From Paraphysoderma sedebokerense (lineage: Eukaryota; Blastocladiomycota; Physodermatomycetes; Physodermatales; Physodermataceae), in the NCBI GenBank assembly GCA_025602915.1, contig JAHLJZ010000067.1:62001-126000 (forward strand): 64,000 nt of DNA, in the 5' to 3' direction. Shown one piece after another: positions 23,994 to 34,900 of the stretch. How positions within the stretch are numbered: position 1 is the stretch's first letter; every line of letters begins with the position of its first letter. The position numbers and the translations under genes are program-made. The notes beneath the pieces were generated by a model that searched no databases, was not told the origin of the DNA, and worked only from the letters and a program-made list of their open reading frames with translations.

Positions 23994-26900
23994 ATGACAA
24001 TGGTTTCATGGGCATCTGCAACAGCTATTGCTGTCTCCCTCATATTGCTACCCGGTTGGGCTTCCGCGCAACTTAATCAAGCCTTTGTCGACCCTGCAGT
24101 CGGAGTAGATAATTTCACCTGTGGCTCCTTTAACTCTCCTTGCGAAACAATTTCTCAAGCTATTGGCCTGACTGTAGCTGGAGGGACTATCTTACTCAAA
24201 CCTGGTACCTACTCCAATTACAAGAACCTGGATTTGAACTTCGGAGGAAGAGGAATACAGTAAGTTTAACCCGATCTCGGTGAAATGAAGCCACCGGAGC
24301 CATTTGGAGTTCATACGAGTTCTACCATCTCGTGCATGGGTATTAACTTGGTTTGTAATCCTCTCCTCATGTATAGGTTGGCTTCTACCGATGGGCCTGA
24401 AGTCACAATAATCGATGCGGAAGGTAGAAGCCGAATTTTTGCTTTCAATAATAATGACCCCAACACAACTATGATTACGGGAGTCACACTTTATAGGTAA
24501 GTGGAGACATACCGAAATCCAAATTGTCAATATCAGTATACTGATTTTTGCTTCCAACTCTCGGGTTCAGAGGAGCGTCTCCCACCGGTGGTTGTGTATT
24601 AATAGGTGAAAATTCACATGTGGTGAGTACTCCTTTTTTATCTATTGAATCACAAATCAGGTCGATCTTAAAGAGTCGATATCCCTCAATGTTAATTGTT
24701 AGACAATTGTCAATTCTATTTTTCGTAACTGCGAAGCAAAACCAGTAATCGGCTATGGATGTAAGTCCGCTCTTATTAAAACTGAATTAATGCCTGAGCG
24801 CGCACTAATATTGAGCTCCAAGCTAACGGAATGGCGGCTAATTCTGGTGGTGCTATTTACGTCCGCAATGGAAATCTTCGTCTCGTCAATACGACATTCG
24901 AAAATAATAGGGCTCTTCGGTTTGCTGGCTCTGTATACGTGGATAATTCATATACCGGTACAGTCTGCCGAATTTCATACGTGATTTAATGGAAACCTAT
25001 TGAATATTTTATTACTTTAAAACCCTCATTTCGTCTAGATGTCAATAATTGTTCCTTCAACAACGACACCGCTTCCTTAGACGGTGGCTCTGTATACTAT
25101 AAAAGTGACATGAGCTCGAAACTAGTCAATTCTGTCTGGAAAAATTGTTCCGCCAATGCAAACGCGGGCGCCATTTTTGTCGAATCTGACTCAAATACTA
25201 CTGTGCAAGATTGTAAGTTTACATGTAACACAGCCGCTGAGGGCGGAGCAGGTACGGAACTCGTAGCAGAATCAGTATACAGGGAGCTCCAAATAATCAA
25301 TATATTTGGATCGATTTAGTTTTTCATGGGAACTCTGACAGATTATGGGTCAAAAACTCCGAATTTCGAGATAATAAAGCCCATAACGGGTCTGCTGCTA
25401 GAATAGCCGACTTCAGCTCCCCCATATACGAAAATTGCTCGTTCATCGTAAGTGTAAAATTCCTATCTTTGGTAATGATTTTTGAATGTTGACCTTCCGG
25501 CAGGCCAATAAAGCTGAGAGTTTTGGTACAGTGTACGCAGATGGTGCGGTAAACCTGACAATTAATCGATCTCTCTTCGCAATGAATTCTGCCAACCAAG
25601 GTGGTGGAGGTCTATATATGAACTCGAGAAGTAGTTCATCTATTGTCGATACATCGTTTTTCGAGAATAATTCATCTACACAAGGTGAGTGAACTCTTGT
25701 TAATCGATTGCGGTGCGCTGTTGGCTTATATGTGCTACCTTGTTTAGGTGGTGCTCTCTTGCTTGAAGATTCAGCCGTTGCCAGTATTGTGAATCTTGAA
25801 TGCGAGAAAAACCGAGCCGATATTGACGGCGGTTGTATCAAAGCCGCTAATCATGTGCGTTTAGTTATTGCGAACTCTACAATCAAAGAAAATTCTGGAT
25901 CTGTTTACGCTGGTGGTCTGCTCATCGAAGATCGAGTAACTGCCAGCCTAACAAATATTTCGCTGATTTCCAACAAAGCCGGTCAATCTGGAGGAGCATT
26001 GTGGTTAACTGGATACTCTGCTCTCTCGGCTGACAACTGCACGTTTGCGGACAACACTGCTGATGAAAATGGTGGTGGGATTGTGGTTAATTATAATAGT
26101 CGCTTCACTGCGAAAACTCTTAATTTGGTTAATAACTCCGCCGGAAGGGGTGGTGCACTGTTTCTTCAATCGAAAACCCCGATTAATGTTGAATCAAGCA
26201 CTTTCGCCACCAACGAAGCTGACTTCGGTGCTGCCGTGTACATTGATGTGCCGAGTAAGAATAATGAAATCAAAAATTCAAAATTTAAAATGAATAGAGC
26301 GCAGTATGGGGGAATTATCTACTACAACGAGTAAGTTCGAAATTATAAAACATAGCCGGCACTATCAATTCATTTGCTGATTGTTGTTGATTTCGTAGCT
26401 GGGCGAAACTTTTAGATTGTGATTGCGCCTTCACCGACAACAGTGCTGCGTACGGACTAACTGAAGCAACTAAGCCTAGGTGGTTAAAATCAACCCAACC
26501 GTTGATGTTTTCAGTTCCAAGGAACGAAAAATTCAATATTTCTGCTACTTTAACGGATCATTTTGGGAATGTTGTTACATCTGGTTATAATATCGCCAAT
26601 TTACGTCCGACAAGCCCAACAAAAAATGAACATGTGAACATAACTGCGTTTGGTGTTGCGACGACATCCGAGATACCCTTTATTGATAGTGCGGTCAACT
26701 TTGTCGTCGCTACCTCGCTTGAAGTCGGGAAGATGGTTCATCTCGAATTGACTGCTAATCAAAAGGGTGTCAAATCATTGATGTATATGGTTACTATCAC
26801 AGATACAAGCGATCAATTGAAGTCCGATGGAACTGGCAAATTTGGGTTTGGTGGCATAATGTTTGCGTTGTTGGTGGTCGGGGGTGTGACGGCAGCCGTA

Positions 26901-26999
26901 TGGAGGGTACGAAGTCGACAAGCCCGGCACAACCGTGATGTAAAGTCGTACCAAAATTTAAACGAATTGAGCGATATACAAAGGACAAACGTGCATTAA
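23994..26999 (+). CDS. Secreted/type I membrane protein with parallel beta-helix (pectin-lyase-like) ectodomain
   Basis: Start chosen at 23994 because MTMVSWASATAIAVSLILLP plus GWASAQ is a clean signal peptide (an in-frame ATG 18 bases upstream is possible). About ten exons join in frame through short GT-AG introns, for example 24260-24375, 24496-24570, 25685-25748 and 26332-26398. The ectodomain has many imperfect repeats of the right-handed beta-helix type, each with a Gly-Gly-(A/G)-(L/I/V)-(Y/F/W) turn and an NNSA/NKA asparagine ladder: NSGGAIYV, NQGGGGLYM, YAGGLLIEDR, QSGGALWLTG, NGGGIVVNYN, RGGALFLQS. Many N-glycosylation sequons occur. Near the C-terminus a membrane helix (FGGIMFALLVVGGVTAAVW) is followed by a basic cytosolic tail. 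Similar folds occur in surface and adhesin-like proteins and in carbohydrate-active enzymes; no catalytic motif is visible. Likely a cell-surface protein of unknown ligand. Confidence 0.75.
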
Positions 27000-27427
27000 A
27001 TGTTGTAATTGAATATATGTATTTGTTTGTATCCTTCACATGGAGAGAGTGAAATAGATAATCAGACACAAAACAACGGAAAATTACGACGGTATTTTTT
27101 TTCGAATTGCAGTGTAATGACTGCCCAGCTTCATAATATTGTGTGAATTACGTTAGCAATAATTTAAACTCATATTGTAATTTTCGTCGTTTGATCAAGT
27201 AATTATAATAATGAGACAATGGGGCTATCCTAGAATTGTAAAAATTAGTCTTGAAAAATTGAAAGTTCGACAGCGGACAGCCACCATTCCGACAATCCAA
27301 CACGCGACTGATTAAATTTCATCTTTCCATTTAGAGGCGACGTTATGCTCTCGAAGAAGAAAAATGCGACATCAACATTTAAGCATCGTCCCGACTCTCC
27401 GCATTTAGCAGTAAGTCTATTTGAAAG
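27000..27427. other. Spacer upstream of the first hydrophobic-repeat gene
   Basis: AT-rich. A short upstream frame starting at the ATG near 27345 runs through the downstream start in another frame; it may be an upstream ORF, but I cannot support it as a gene. Confidence 0.3.
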
Positions 27428-29497
27428 ATGGAGGAAAAACTGTACGGTGAGTCGTCCGTACAAAAGTCCGTACAGGACAATGAAGCCGGCCCTAGTTACA
27501 TAGCGTCCCCAACTTCTCTACTTTCGCCACCTCCAAACTACGATGAAGCTATAAATGTTTCTGCGGCAATAAAGCAGCAACATGTCGTAACTATCCCTCA
27601 GGATAATCCCCCGCCTTCTCCTCCCAACTATAACAAAACTACAAGTTTCCGAAACCAATCTCTCTGTGTGCAAATCGTGTCGATAGTAGTCTTTCCGTTT
27701 TACTTCGTCTTCTTTGATTTCATCCCGTGGTTATACAACTCATTTGAGAAGCTTATCATTACGATATGGGATACTGCTTGCAATGCAGTCAATTTTATAG
27801 GACTGTGTATCTACAATTACATTCTTTGCCCGATAGACAATGCTATAAACTGGGTGGGTAGAATGGTGTACGAAGCCATATGCTTTACAGGACTGTTTAT
27901 CTACAATTACATTCTTTGCCCGATAGATAATGGTATAAACTGGCTGGGTAAAATGGTGTACAAAACCATATGTGGTGTGTACTCTGGCTTCGTTGCCGTT
28001 TTACGTGGCATCTATCTTTTCATTATCATTCCCATTGGAATTGCTATTTCTGTGACTGGTAAGTTCATTTATAACTGGATAATCATTCCCATATGGAACG
28101 GAATTTGTGCTGTTGGGCGAGGAATCGTGTCTCTCGTTGTCATGATTAAAAATTGCATAGTGGCAACCGTATCATTCATTTATCGACGCATCATGGTACC
28201 AGTTTGGAATGGAATTTGTGCTGTCGTCAGGTTTTTTATAAGTGCTGTGAACTTTCTTTTCAATTGTTTTATCAGATATGTCGTCATTCCGATTAAGACA
28301 GCAATCGTTTTTCTTTGGACATGGCTTGTCTACATGCCAATCCGATACTTCCTTCTCGGCATTAAAATATTCTTGCAAGGTATATGGTGGCTCCTCGGTT
28401 GGACGTATTCAAATGTCATTGTTCCCACTTGCAAGTTCATCGCTCGTTCTTTTGTCACCTTTCTCCGATTTCTTTTGGTATACGTATTCGCTCCGATCCG
28501 AAAAATTGTGGGTTTTATTATCACTTGGTTCATCATTATGCCAATCGTTACCGTCATTCACGGAATTAAACGCTTCTTTGAAGCTGCCTGGTTTAGTATC
28601 GTCTGGATTTGTACTAATGTTATTGCTCCTACATTGCGCTTTTTCCGCCGATGCTGCATTGCAACATATCATTTCATTTGTGATGCCATTGTCTTCTTAT
28701 ACACTTGGCTGATTTACATGCCAATCAAATATTTCTTTATCGGTCTCGCGAAGTGCTGGCATTTCTTCTGTTTAGGTTGCGTCGCTTTCTATCGCGCATT
28801 TATCAACTACATTCTTATACCCTTACAAATTTCCATTCTATTTCTATGGAAGTGGCTTATCGTTACTCCGATTACTTATTTCTGTCTCGGAGTAAAACGA
28901 TTATACCAAGCCTTTGTTTTTGCTGTTTCGTGGATATGGACGAATGTGGTCATCGGATGCTTCCTCCGACCGATTTATCTTGCGTTGAAGTTCATTTTTA
29001 ATCAAATGTTTATTTTCGCGATGAATGTCTTTATGGCTTGCAAAAGTTTATCAAAAGCCATTGGTCGTTTTGTTTGGAAATGGATTTTAAACCCTATTTG
29101 GACAGGTCTATGTTGGGTGGCTTCTGGAATCAAGTTAATCGTAATGACAACAGTGGTAGCAATACGCGATGTCATGCATGCTACTGCTTCGGCGATCAAA
29201 TACGTTGTCGTTACTATTGCAACTGCAATCAAAGACCTCTTCGTCGCCATCGGTCAGACTTTCCGAGATTTTATTGTCATACCAATTCGAAATGTTATAG
29301 TGGGGACAATAACGTTTATTGTGGATGGTATTCTGGTTCCGATGAGAAATCTAGTTAGAGATGTGATGCTTTCTATGGTCTCTTTTGTCAAAGAGACAGT
29401 GCTGGCTATCAAAATGAGTATTTCCGGAACAATGAAGGACATCAGGAATGCCCTTAGAGAAGTCATGGGAAGTGTTAGTAATGAGTCTCCTGCTTAG
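27428..29497 (+). CDS. Unrecognised 689-aa protein: PPxY-containing tail plus long hydrophobic proline-punctuated repeats
   Basis: An intron-free ORF. Residues 1-72 are hydrophilic and carry two PPxY-type motifs (SPPPNYDEA and PSPPNYNKT) that could bind WW-domain proteins such as Rsp5/Nedd4-type ubiquitin ligases. From about residue 80 to the end there are roughly a dozen hydrophobic, aromatic-rich segments, many ending in (I/V)xP(I/V)(W)xxI, such as YNYILCPIDNAINWVGRMVY, IIPIWNGICAVGRG, MVPVWNGICAV, VIPIKTAIVFLWTW, LIPLQISILFLW, LNPIWTGLCWV and VIPIRNVIVG. No signal peptide is evident. The C-terminal quarter becomes amphipathic. Repeats 1 and 2 arise from an exact 90-nt tandem unit (27800-27889 and 27890-27979). 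The next gene is a paralogue. No known family comes to mind; it may be a membrane-associated scaffold or reticulon-like membrane shaper (inference). Confidence 0.75.
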   Translation: MEEKLYGESSVQKSVQDNEAGPSYIASPTSLLSPPPNYDEAINVSAAIKQQHVVTIPQDNPPPSPPNYNKTTSFRNQSLCVQIVSIVVFPFYFVFFDFIPWLYNSFEKLIITIWDTACNAVNFIGLCIYNYILCPIDNAINWVGRMVYEAICFTGLFIYNYILCPIDNGINWLGKMVYKTICGVYSGFVAVLRGIYLFIIIPIGIAISVTGKFIYNWIIIPIWNGICAVGRGIVSLVVMIKNCIVATVSFIYRRIMVPVWNGICAVVRFFISAVNFLFNCFIRYVVIPIKTAIVFLWTWLVYMPIRYFLLGIKIFLQGIWWLLGWTYSNVIVPTCKFIARSFVTFLRFLLVYVFAPIRKIVGFIITWFIIMPIVTVIHGIKRFFEAAWFSIVWICTNVIAPTLRFFRRCCIATYHFICDAIVFLYTWLIYMPIKYFFIGLAKCWHFFCLGCVAFYRAFINYILIPLQISILFLWKWLIVTPITYFCLGVKRLYQAFVFAVSWIWTNVVIGCFLRPIYLALKFIFNQMFIFAMNVFMACKSLSKAIGRFVWKWILNPIWTGLCWVASGIKLIVMTTVVAIRDVMHATASAIKYVVVTIATAIKDLFVAIGQTFRDFIVIPIRNVIVGTITFIVDGILVPMRNLVRDVMLSMVSFVKETVLAIKMSISGTMKDIRNALREVMGSVSNESPA

Positions 29498-29534
29498 ATC
29501 TATCTGATATTGTTCCCTGCCTTCACAATGCTGT

Positions 29535-29546
29535 AAATAAATAAAA
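29535..29546 (+). terminator. Tandem poly(A) signals AATAAATAAA
   Basis: Overlapping AATAAA hexamers about 40 bases after the stop of the 689-aa gene, giving a short 3'-UTR before the paralogue at 29787. Confidence 0.45.
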
Positions 29547-29786
29547 CCGTTCAGTTACAAATTGGGAGTTACACTATCAATTAAAGATATCTTTCATTTT
29601 TGTTCTTGGAAATTTCTGCTTTCATAGTCGCGCCGTTTCGCTGCTATTTTTGGTAGGAAGCGGCGAACCTGGACAATAAGCATATGATGACTTATACAAG
29701 ACGAGCGATGAACCACATATATAGTACAAGAACATGAAAGGAGTCTACCAGTTCTAATAGCATTCACCTACATCGCAGATAACCCA

Positions 29787-31079
29787 ATGAGTGATCATTT
29801 GTCTACGGACAAGACGATTGAGGAATCTTCACCGGACGACATATCGAAGAACCCTCCGCCACCGAGCTATAGCTCTTCACCATCGCCGTCGATATCAGAT
29901 AGAACCGAGTCTCAGGAAAATATCAATACCCCCAGCCATTATATTGAAGTACCCCATGAAAATGTTGATTCAACAGCCCCGCCAACATACGACAACACTA
30001 CAAGTTTTGAAAACCAAACCTTTGGTGTTAAAATTGCTTCAGTATTTTGCCTTCCGTTCTACGTTGTATTCGTCGATTTCATCCCATGGGTTTACCACTC
30101 AACAATAAAACTGATTTCAGTCCTATGGCATGCAATACTTACCGCCGAAAAATATATTGCCTCCGCTATATCTCATTTTTTCGTTTTACCGATCAGTATC
30201 GCCATTTCTTGGACTGTGTCTGCCATCTTGTTGATCTGCTCCAAAATCTGGGCCGGCGTAGTCGCTGCATATAATGCAATTTATATATGGATTCTATGTC
30301 CAATTGGGAGAACATTGGCGGAAATACTGACATTCGTAGTAGATTATATTGTCAAGCCAGTTATCGCTGGTATTGAAGCTGTCTTCTCCGGGTTCAATCG
30401 ATATATAATTCAACCGATTTGGGCGGGTATCTGCGCTATCGGTTCCGCTATCCTTAAAGGTTTCAAATTTGTGTACAACAGAATCTTAGTACCTATCTGG
30501 AAATTTATATGCCTTTGCGCGATTTCCACATATCACTTCAGCATTGATTACATCTTTATTCCAACGCTCAAGTTCTTTGCGCTACTATTTAAATATTTAT
30601 TCCTCATACCCGCAACTTATTTCGTCAAAGGAGTGAAATGGCTAGGTTCTACCGTAGGGTCTGGTTTATTATGGATATGGCATCAACTATTAGTGGCCTA
30701 CATTCTCCGACCGATATGGGGTGCTATCAAGTACATTTCCAATGGTTTATATGTGTTCGCCATGAACGTATTTATGGCTTGCAAAAGTTTATCGAGCGCT
30801 ATCGGCAATTTTATATGGAAATGGTTTTTAAATCCTATATGGAAAGGTATAACTTGGGTTGGCAGGTCTATCAAAAATTGGTTCATATTACCAATCTGGA
30901 ACATACTGGTATCTGTTAAACGATGGATTGCGAGCAGCATTGTTTTACCCCTGATGAGTTCGGTGCTAGGAATGCTCAAGGGTATAGGGAGGTTGTTGAA
31001 ATCAATGAAAAACAGCATTACCGCCACTTTGAGTCAAGTACGAAAGAACGTCAGATCAATATTCCGACAATCATCATGA
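29787..31079 (+). CDS. Paralogue of the preceding gene: PPxY tail plus hydrophobic repeats (430 aa)
   Basis: An intron-free ORF on the same strand, 290 bases after its neighbour. The N-terminal 80 residues are acidic and Ser/Pro-rich, with PPPPSYSSS and APPTYDNTT (two PPxY motifs). It then shares two blocks with the 689-aa protein. The first is TTSFENQTFGVKIAS with LPFYVVFVDFIPW, corresponding to TTSFRNQSLCVQIVS with FPFYFVFFDFIPW. The second is VFAMNVFMACKSLSSAIGNF with WKWFLNPIW, corresponding to VFAMNVFMACKSLSKAIGRF with WKWILNPIW. Between them lie fewer repeats of the xxPIxxxI kind (VLPISIAISW, ILCPIGRTLAE, IIQPIWAGICAIG, LVPIWKFICL). The C-terminus is basic and amphipathic. The pair clearly arose by tandem duplication followed by loss or gain of repeats. 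Function unknown. Confidence 0.75.
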   Translation: MSDHLSTDKTIEESSPDDISKNPPPPSYSSSPSPSISDRTESQENINTPSHYIEVPHENVDSTAPPTYDNTTSFENQTFGVKIASVFCLPFYVVFVDFIPWVYHSTIKLISVLWHAILTAEKYIASAISHFFVLPISIAISWTVSAILLICSKIWAGVVAAYNAIYIWILCPIGRTLAEILTFVVDYIVKPVIAGIEAVFSGFNRYIIQPIWAGICAIGSAILKGFKFVYNRILVPIWKFICLCAISTYHFSIDYIFIPTLKFFALLFKYLFLIPATYFVKGVKWLGSTVGSGLLWIWHQLLVAYILRPIWGAIKYISNGLYVFAMNVFMACKSLSSAIGNFIWKWFLNPIWKGITWVGRSIKNWFILPIWNILVSVKRWIASSIVLPLMSSVLGMLKGIGRLLKSMKNSITATLSQVRKNVRSIFRQSS

Positions 31080-31250
31080 TTTCGAGATCCTTGCAAGAAG
31101 TATACCAAGGGTTGAAGTAAGGCGGAACGATGAAAAATTTAGCAGCCTGCTTTATATCTCATTCAAACGTAGAGGTATAACATCATCGCCATAAAGGATG
31201 GCAACATTGCATATGACTTCCTATCTTGTAATCTTAATTGTGAAAGTTAG

Positions 31251-31263
31251 AGTATAAAATAAA
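31251..31263 (+). terminator. Poly(A) signal of the 430-aa gene
   Basis: TATAAAATAAAG contains AATAAA about 170 bases after the stop codon. Confidence 0.35.
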
Positions 31264-31664
31264 GCCAATTTTTCCAGCTGACGAGAGTAGCTGTCCCATT
31301 CTGGATGAATCTATTCAATATCCCAAGACATGGTATCTTTCCGACCAGGAAACAAGAAAATTCGACATGGCGTTTCATTGGAATTTTCCGGAACATTGCT
31401 AAACCAATGAATTAGGAACTATTAGAGACTATCCCAAAAAGCAAGAAGTTTTCACTGCAAATCAACCTAAGTTCAACCCCATGGGATTTGCCAATCTATT
31501 AGACACGAAACGTTTTTAAATAAATCATAATGTAAGTTCTCTTTCCTGCACATACGGTCTCGGCGCCAGACGATGGACTCGCTCACCAACGCGCCTCGTG
31601 CGGTTCGTTCCATTGAAGTGGTCCACCTCCTTGCCTCACATCGACAAAAGCTATTGTCGGGCCT

Positions 31665-31785
31665 CACGGTATATTCGTACCATCGTGTTAATCGCATTCA
31701 CTGTCCGGCCTAAATACAGGTTGTTTCGAAGCGTGTGATTGATTAGAATACCGACTGACCAAACGTCGCCGCTAACTAGTGCAGC
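31665..31785 (-). pseudogene. Protein-kinase relic (subdomain IX region)
   Basis: The minus strand encodes ALVSGDVWSVGILINHTLRN followed by NLYLGRTVNAINTMVRIY and then a stop. GDVWSVG is the DxWSxG signature of kinase subdomain IX, and LGRTVNAIN resembles the FPGxxxxxQL segment of CDK/MAPK kinases. No other kinase motifs are visible nearby; the sequence after the stop (31473-31660) is GC-richer and may be further decayed kinase sequence. A real but broken host gene fragment is the best reading. Confidence 0.4.
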
Positions 31786-31836
31786 CTATTAATCATGACC
31801 TCATATCGCTACTTTTTTTTAGAAAAAAGGATATGT

Positions 31837-31844
31837 TATATAAG
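31837..31844 (+). promoter_or_regulatory. TATA box of the large secreted-protein gene
   Basis: TATATAAG lies 110 bases upstream of the ATG at 31954, in a position suited to a TATA element with a short leader. Confidence 0.4.
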
Positions 31845-31953
31845 AATTGCAAAACGTAAATTCCGGGCTCTTTAAACCAACAAGGAAAAGTGCCAAACAG
31901 TACAACGAAGAAGAGCAATCGTTCAGTTGCTCTCTTTTTCGAATTTTGGTACC

Positions 31954-34900
31954 ATGAACTATTATCTGATTATTTCCGTGTTAAGGTGAGTTTTATTTTA
32001 TCCATATGCTCACGGCGAGCGCGCTGCAGCATCAAATACCGTTAGAATTATTGCAACTGACATCTGGTTAATCGTTACGTTTAGCGCGCTTCTGAATATC
32101 CTTCTTGTACCAGCACAATCGCAATCCACACAACCAAGATTTGATGCTCAAGCCCGTCTCACAAAGTCTTGGAAATCAGATCCATCTTCCTCTTCTCATT
32201 TCGTGGAAGTCCCATCCTACATTATCGTCATTACGGCCTCAACATTTGATGGAAAGTCGGAGTCGCAAGTCCCACTGTCGAATACTGAGCTCCTCATCCG
32301 CCCTTCTTCGACAGCTTCATTTTTGTTAGATGATCTTTCCGGCTTGATTGTCGAGAAAAAATATACCCATGAGCAAACCTTCAAACTTACTACCAACTCA
32401 CTTGGTCGTGTATCATTTTCAATCGTCTCACCTCTTACATCGATCAAAGCGCCGGGACTTTACATCCGTTCAAATCAAATGGAGAAAGACAAGTGGGTGT
32501 TAATGTATCCGGATGTAGATGTGATTAATCAGTTGAAGAACCTGGATGATAGTGTGTTCAAAGAGCTGAATCCAAACTTGACTCCAGAAACTGTGAAAAG
32601 TACCAACGAGTTAGTGAAACGAGTGATGAATTTGGCAATTTGGAGCGACCTCAATATCGAAAAAGAACGAAAAGTGAAGCGCCTGGTTAAAAGAACGCTT
32701 CCACCAAGCACTGCATCAAGAATGATGAAGAAGAGAGATATCGATGCAGACAAAGAATTCCATTATGAGCGGGAAACTTCGGCAATGATGACCTGGATTG
32801 TGGAAGATACCCCCGACAATATTAGACGTGAATTACCAAAACCAAAATCATATTGGGTCTATTCCTTGTCATCTACAAATTCTACTTCCACATCGTCATC
32901 CAACTCCTCCGGTTTCAATTCACCCGCCGCGGTCTTCACTCCTAACCCTCCACGCCGCATGTTAAGACGTCTCAACAAGCGTGATGACGATGAAGAGGAT
33001 GATGATGATAAATTACCCCGAATCCCTTCCGTGTTTGACCCGTCGAAAGACGAGGTTAAATCCATCTCGACCGTACCGGAAAGACCTAAAGGATTTATAG
33101 CGATAATCAAAAATAGTATTGGTAAATTATTCGAAATGGTCGTAGAAACAGTAAAAGATGCTGTCGAAGTATTGAAAGGGGTGTTTAAAAAAGTAGGAAT
33201 CGAATTAAAGGTTAGTGAAATGTTCCGTTATGCGGTCTAATCTCATGCTGGAGTTTTATTTTTAACCACCAATATTTATTTCTATAGGAGCTAAAGAAGA
33301 AAATCATGGTAGTTACACTTCATTTTCAATTAGATAGCATTAGACGAACTTCTAACGATATTCTGCTTTCAATTCCCAGGCCAAATTTAACTTTGAAGCC
33401 ATTTCACGATCTCAGAAATTTCTGTCTCACTACTTTAGGACATTAATGCCAATTTCCAAAAAAGCAGCTGAAAGCAAGAAAGAACAGTGGGTGACTTACA
33501 TGAACAATGGTATAAATGATATTTCTGTATATCCGCACCGTGGGATTCCTGCTAACTGTAATGTTTCCGAACTTGAATTCTAAATTACTAAATATGCACG
33601 ACAAAACCTTCAATTATAATCGTTAGCCACCCAAAATGCGTTCGACTCAATCGATCACCTCGCCTCCAAAATTAATGGCCAACCTTCCATTGATAAATTC
33701 AAAAACGGAGCCTCTTCAAAGCAGTCGTCAAAGGATCCAACCAAGCGACCTGACCTCGGTTCTACTTCTATCATGGGAAAATTTGTGGAAGACAGACTCA
33801 TTGGTCACCTGCCAAATGCAGCAATTTCGTCTTCAACATCTGACCCTGCGAATAAAACTACTTCCAATGCGATCCAAGCCCTTGCCGATCTTTCCAAAAA
33901 TTTCACCACATCGCTATCATCCATATCTTTCCCTTCGTCTTTGACTTCACTTTCTAATTCCAGTACGTTGCTCACCGGAAACATCTTTCAGCAAACCTTT
34001 TCATCGTTACTTTTGCAGTCGAAAAAACTCCTGCATGGGATGAACAGTTTTGTCTCCTCGATTGTAGTCAAAATGATTCAATACATAGACATGATGTTGA
34101 AGCTGTTCGACAATTTGTTGGAAATCAAGCTTGAAATACCGTTTTTTAGCAAATGGTGGAAAGGAGTTGTGCAAAATGATACGAAGAAAGACAACGTGAA
34201 AGCGAAAGAGGATGGTGATGGAATGACTGTATTGGATCTATTTACATGGTTCGGTGCGGGTGTGTTTACTTGGGGTAACTTTATCTCCACGTTCAATTTC
34301 CCCCAAGGTTCTTTTTAAAACCAAGTTTTCCCGATAAACAGATTATATGGCTTGGAAATCATCAGAGCCTTTCACTTCCACCGATATGTCAGTTCTCCTA
34401 AACTCGCACAACCCGTTTTTCTTTGCAGAAGATTACACTCGCAATACTTTGACTGGTGTACCGAGTGAGAAGAAAAGATATAAATTTAGGTGCAAATTTG
34501 ACTGGGCTTTGCAAGCTACAAAGGTCAGTTATGAATCTTGATCCTCCTAGAATAGCATCTTTATTTTGAATATAGCTTGACATGTTTCATTCTTTGCAAT
34601 GATTCCCCTTATTTTTCTTCGATTTATACAATTCACAATCATCTAGCTGTCAATGTCTTTAATCAAGGTTGCTGTCGCGTTGGCAATGGAGTTCGGCTCG
34701 TCGACACAGAAAGCAGCTTTAGGCGTGTTGGTTAGCGTAAACAGTTTTATTAGTGCCGGGACTACGTATCCAGTATGTTTGCAGTTCATTGCATAATAAG
34801 CGTTCATAGAAAGGTTACTGACATCATCTGGTAGCTCACACATATGACCGGGGAATTATCAGAAAAGACATTGAACAAAGCCGTCGATAATATTTTACCG

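Noticed and set aside
28172-29466. Several long minus- and plus-strand ORFs within the hydrophobic-repeat gene
   Set aside because: They are reading-frame shadows caused by its biased codon content and repeats.
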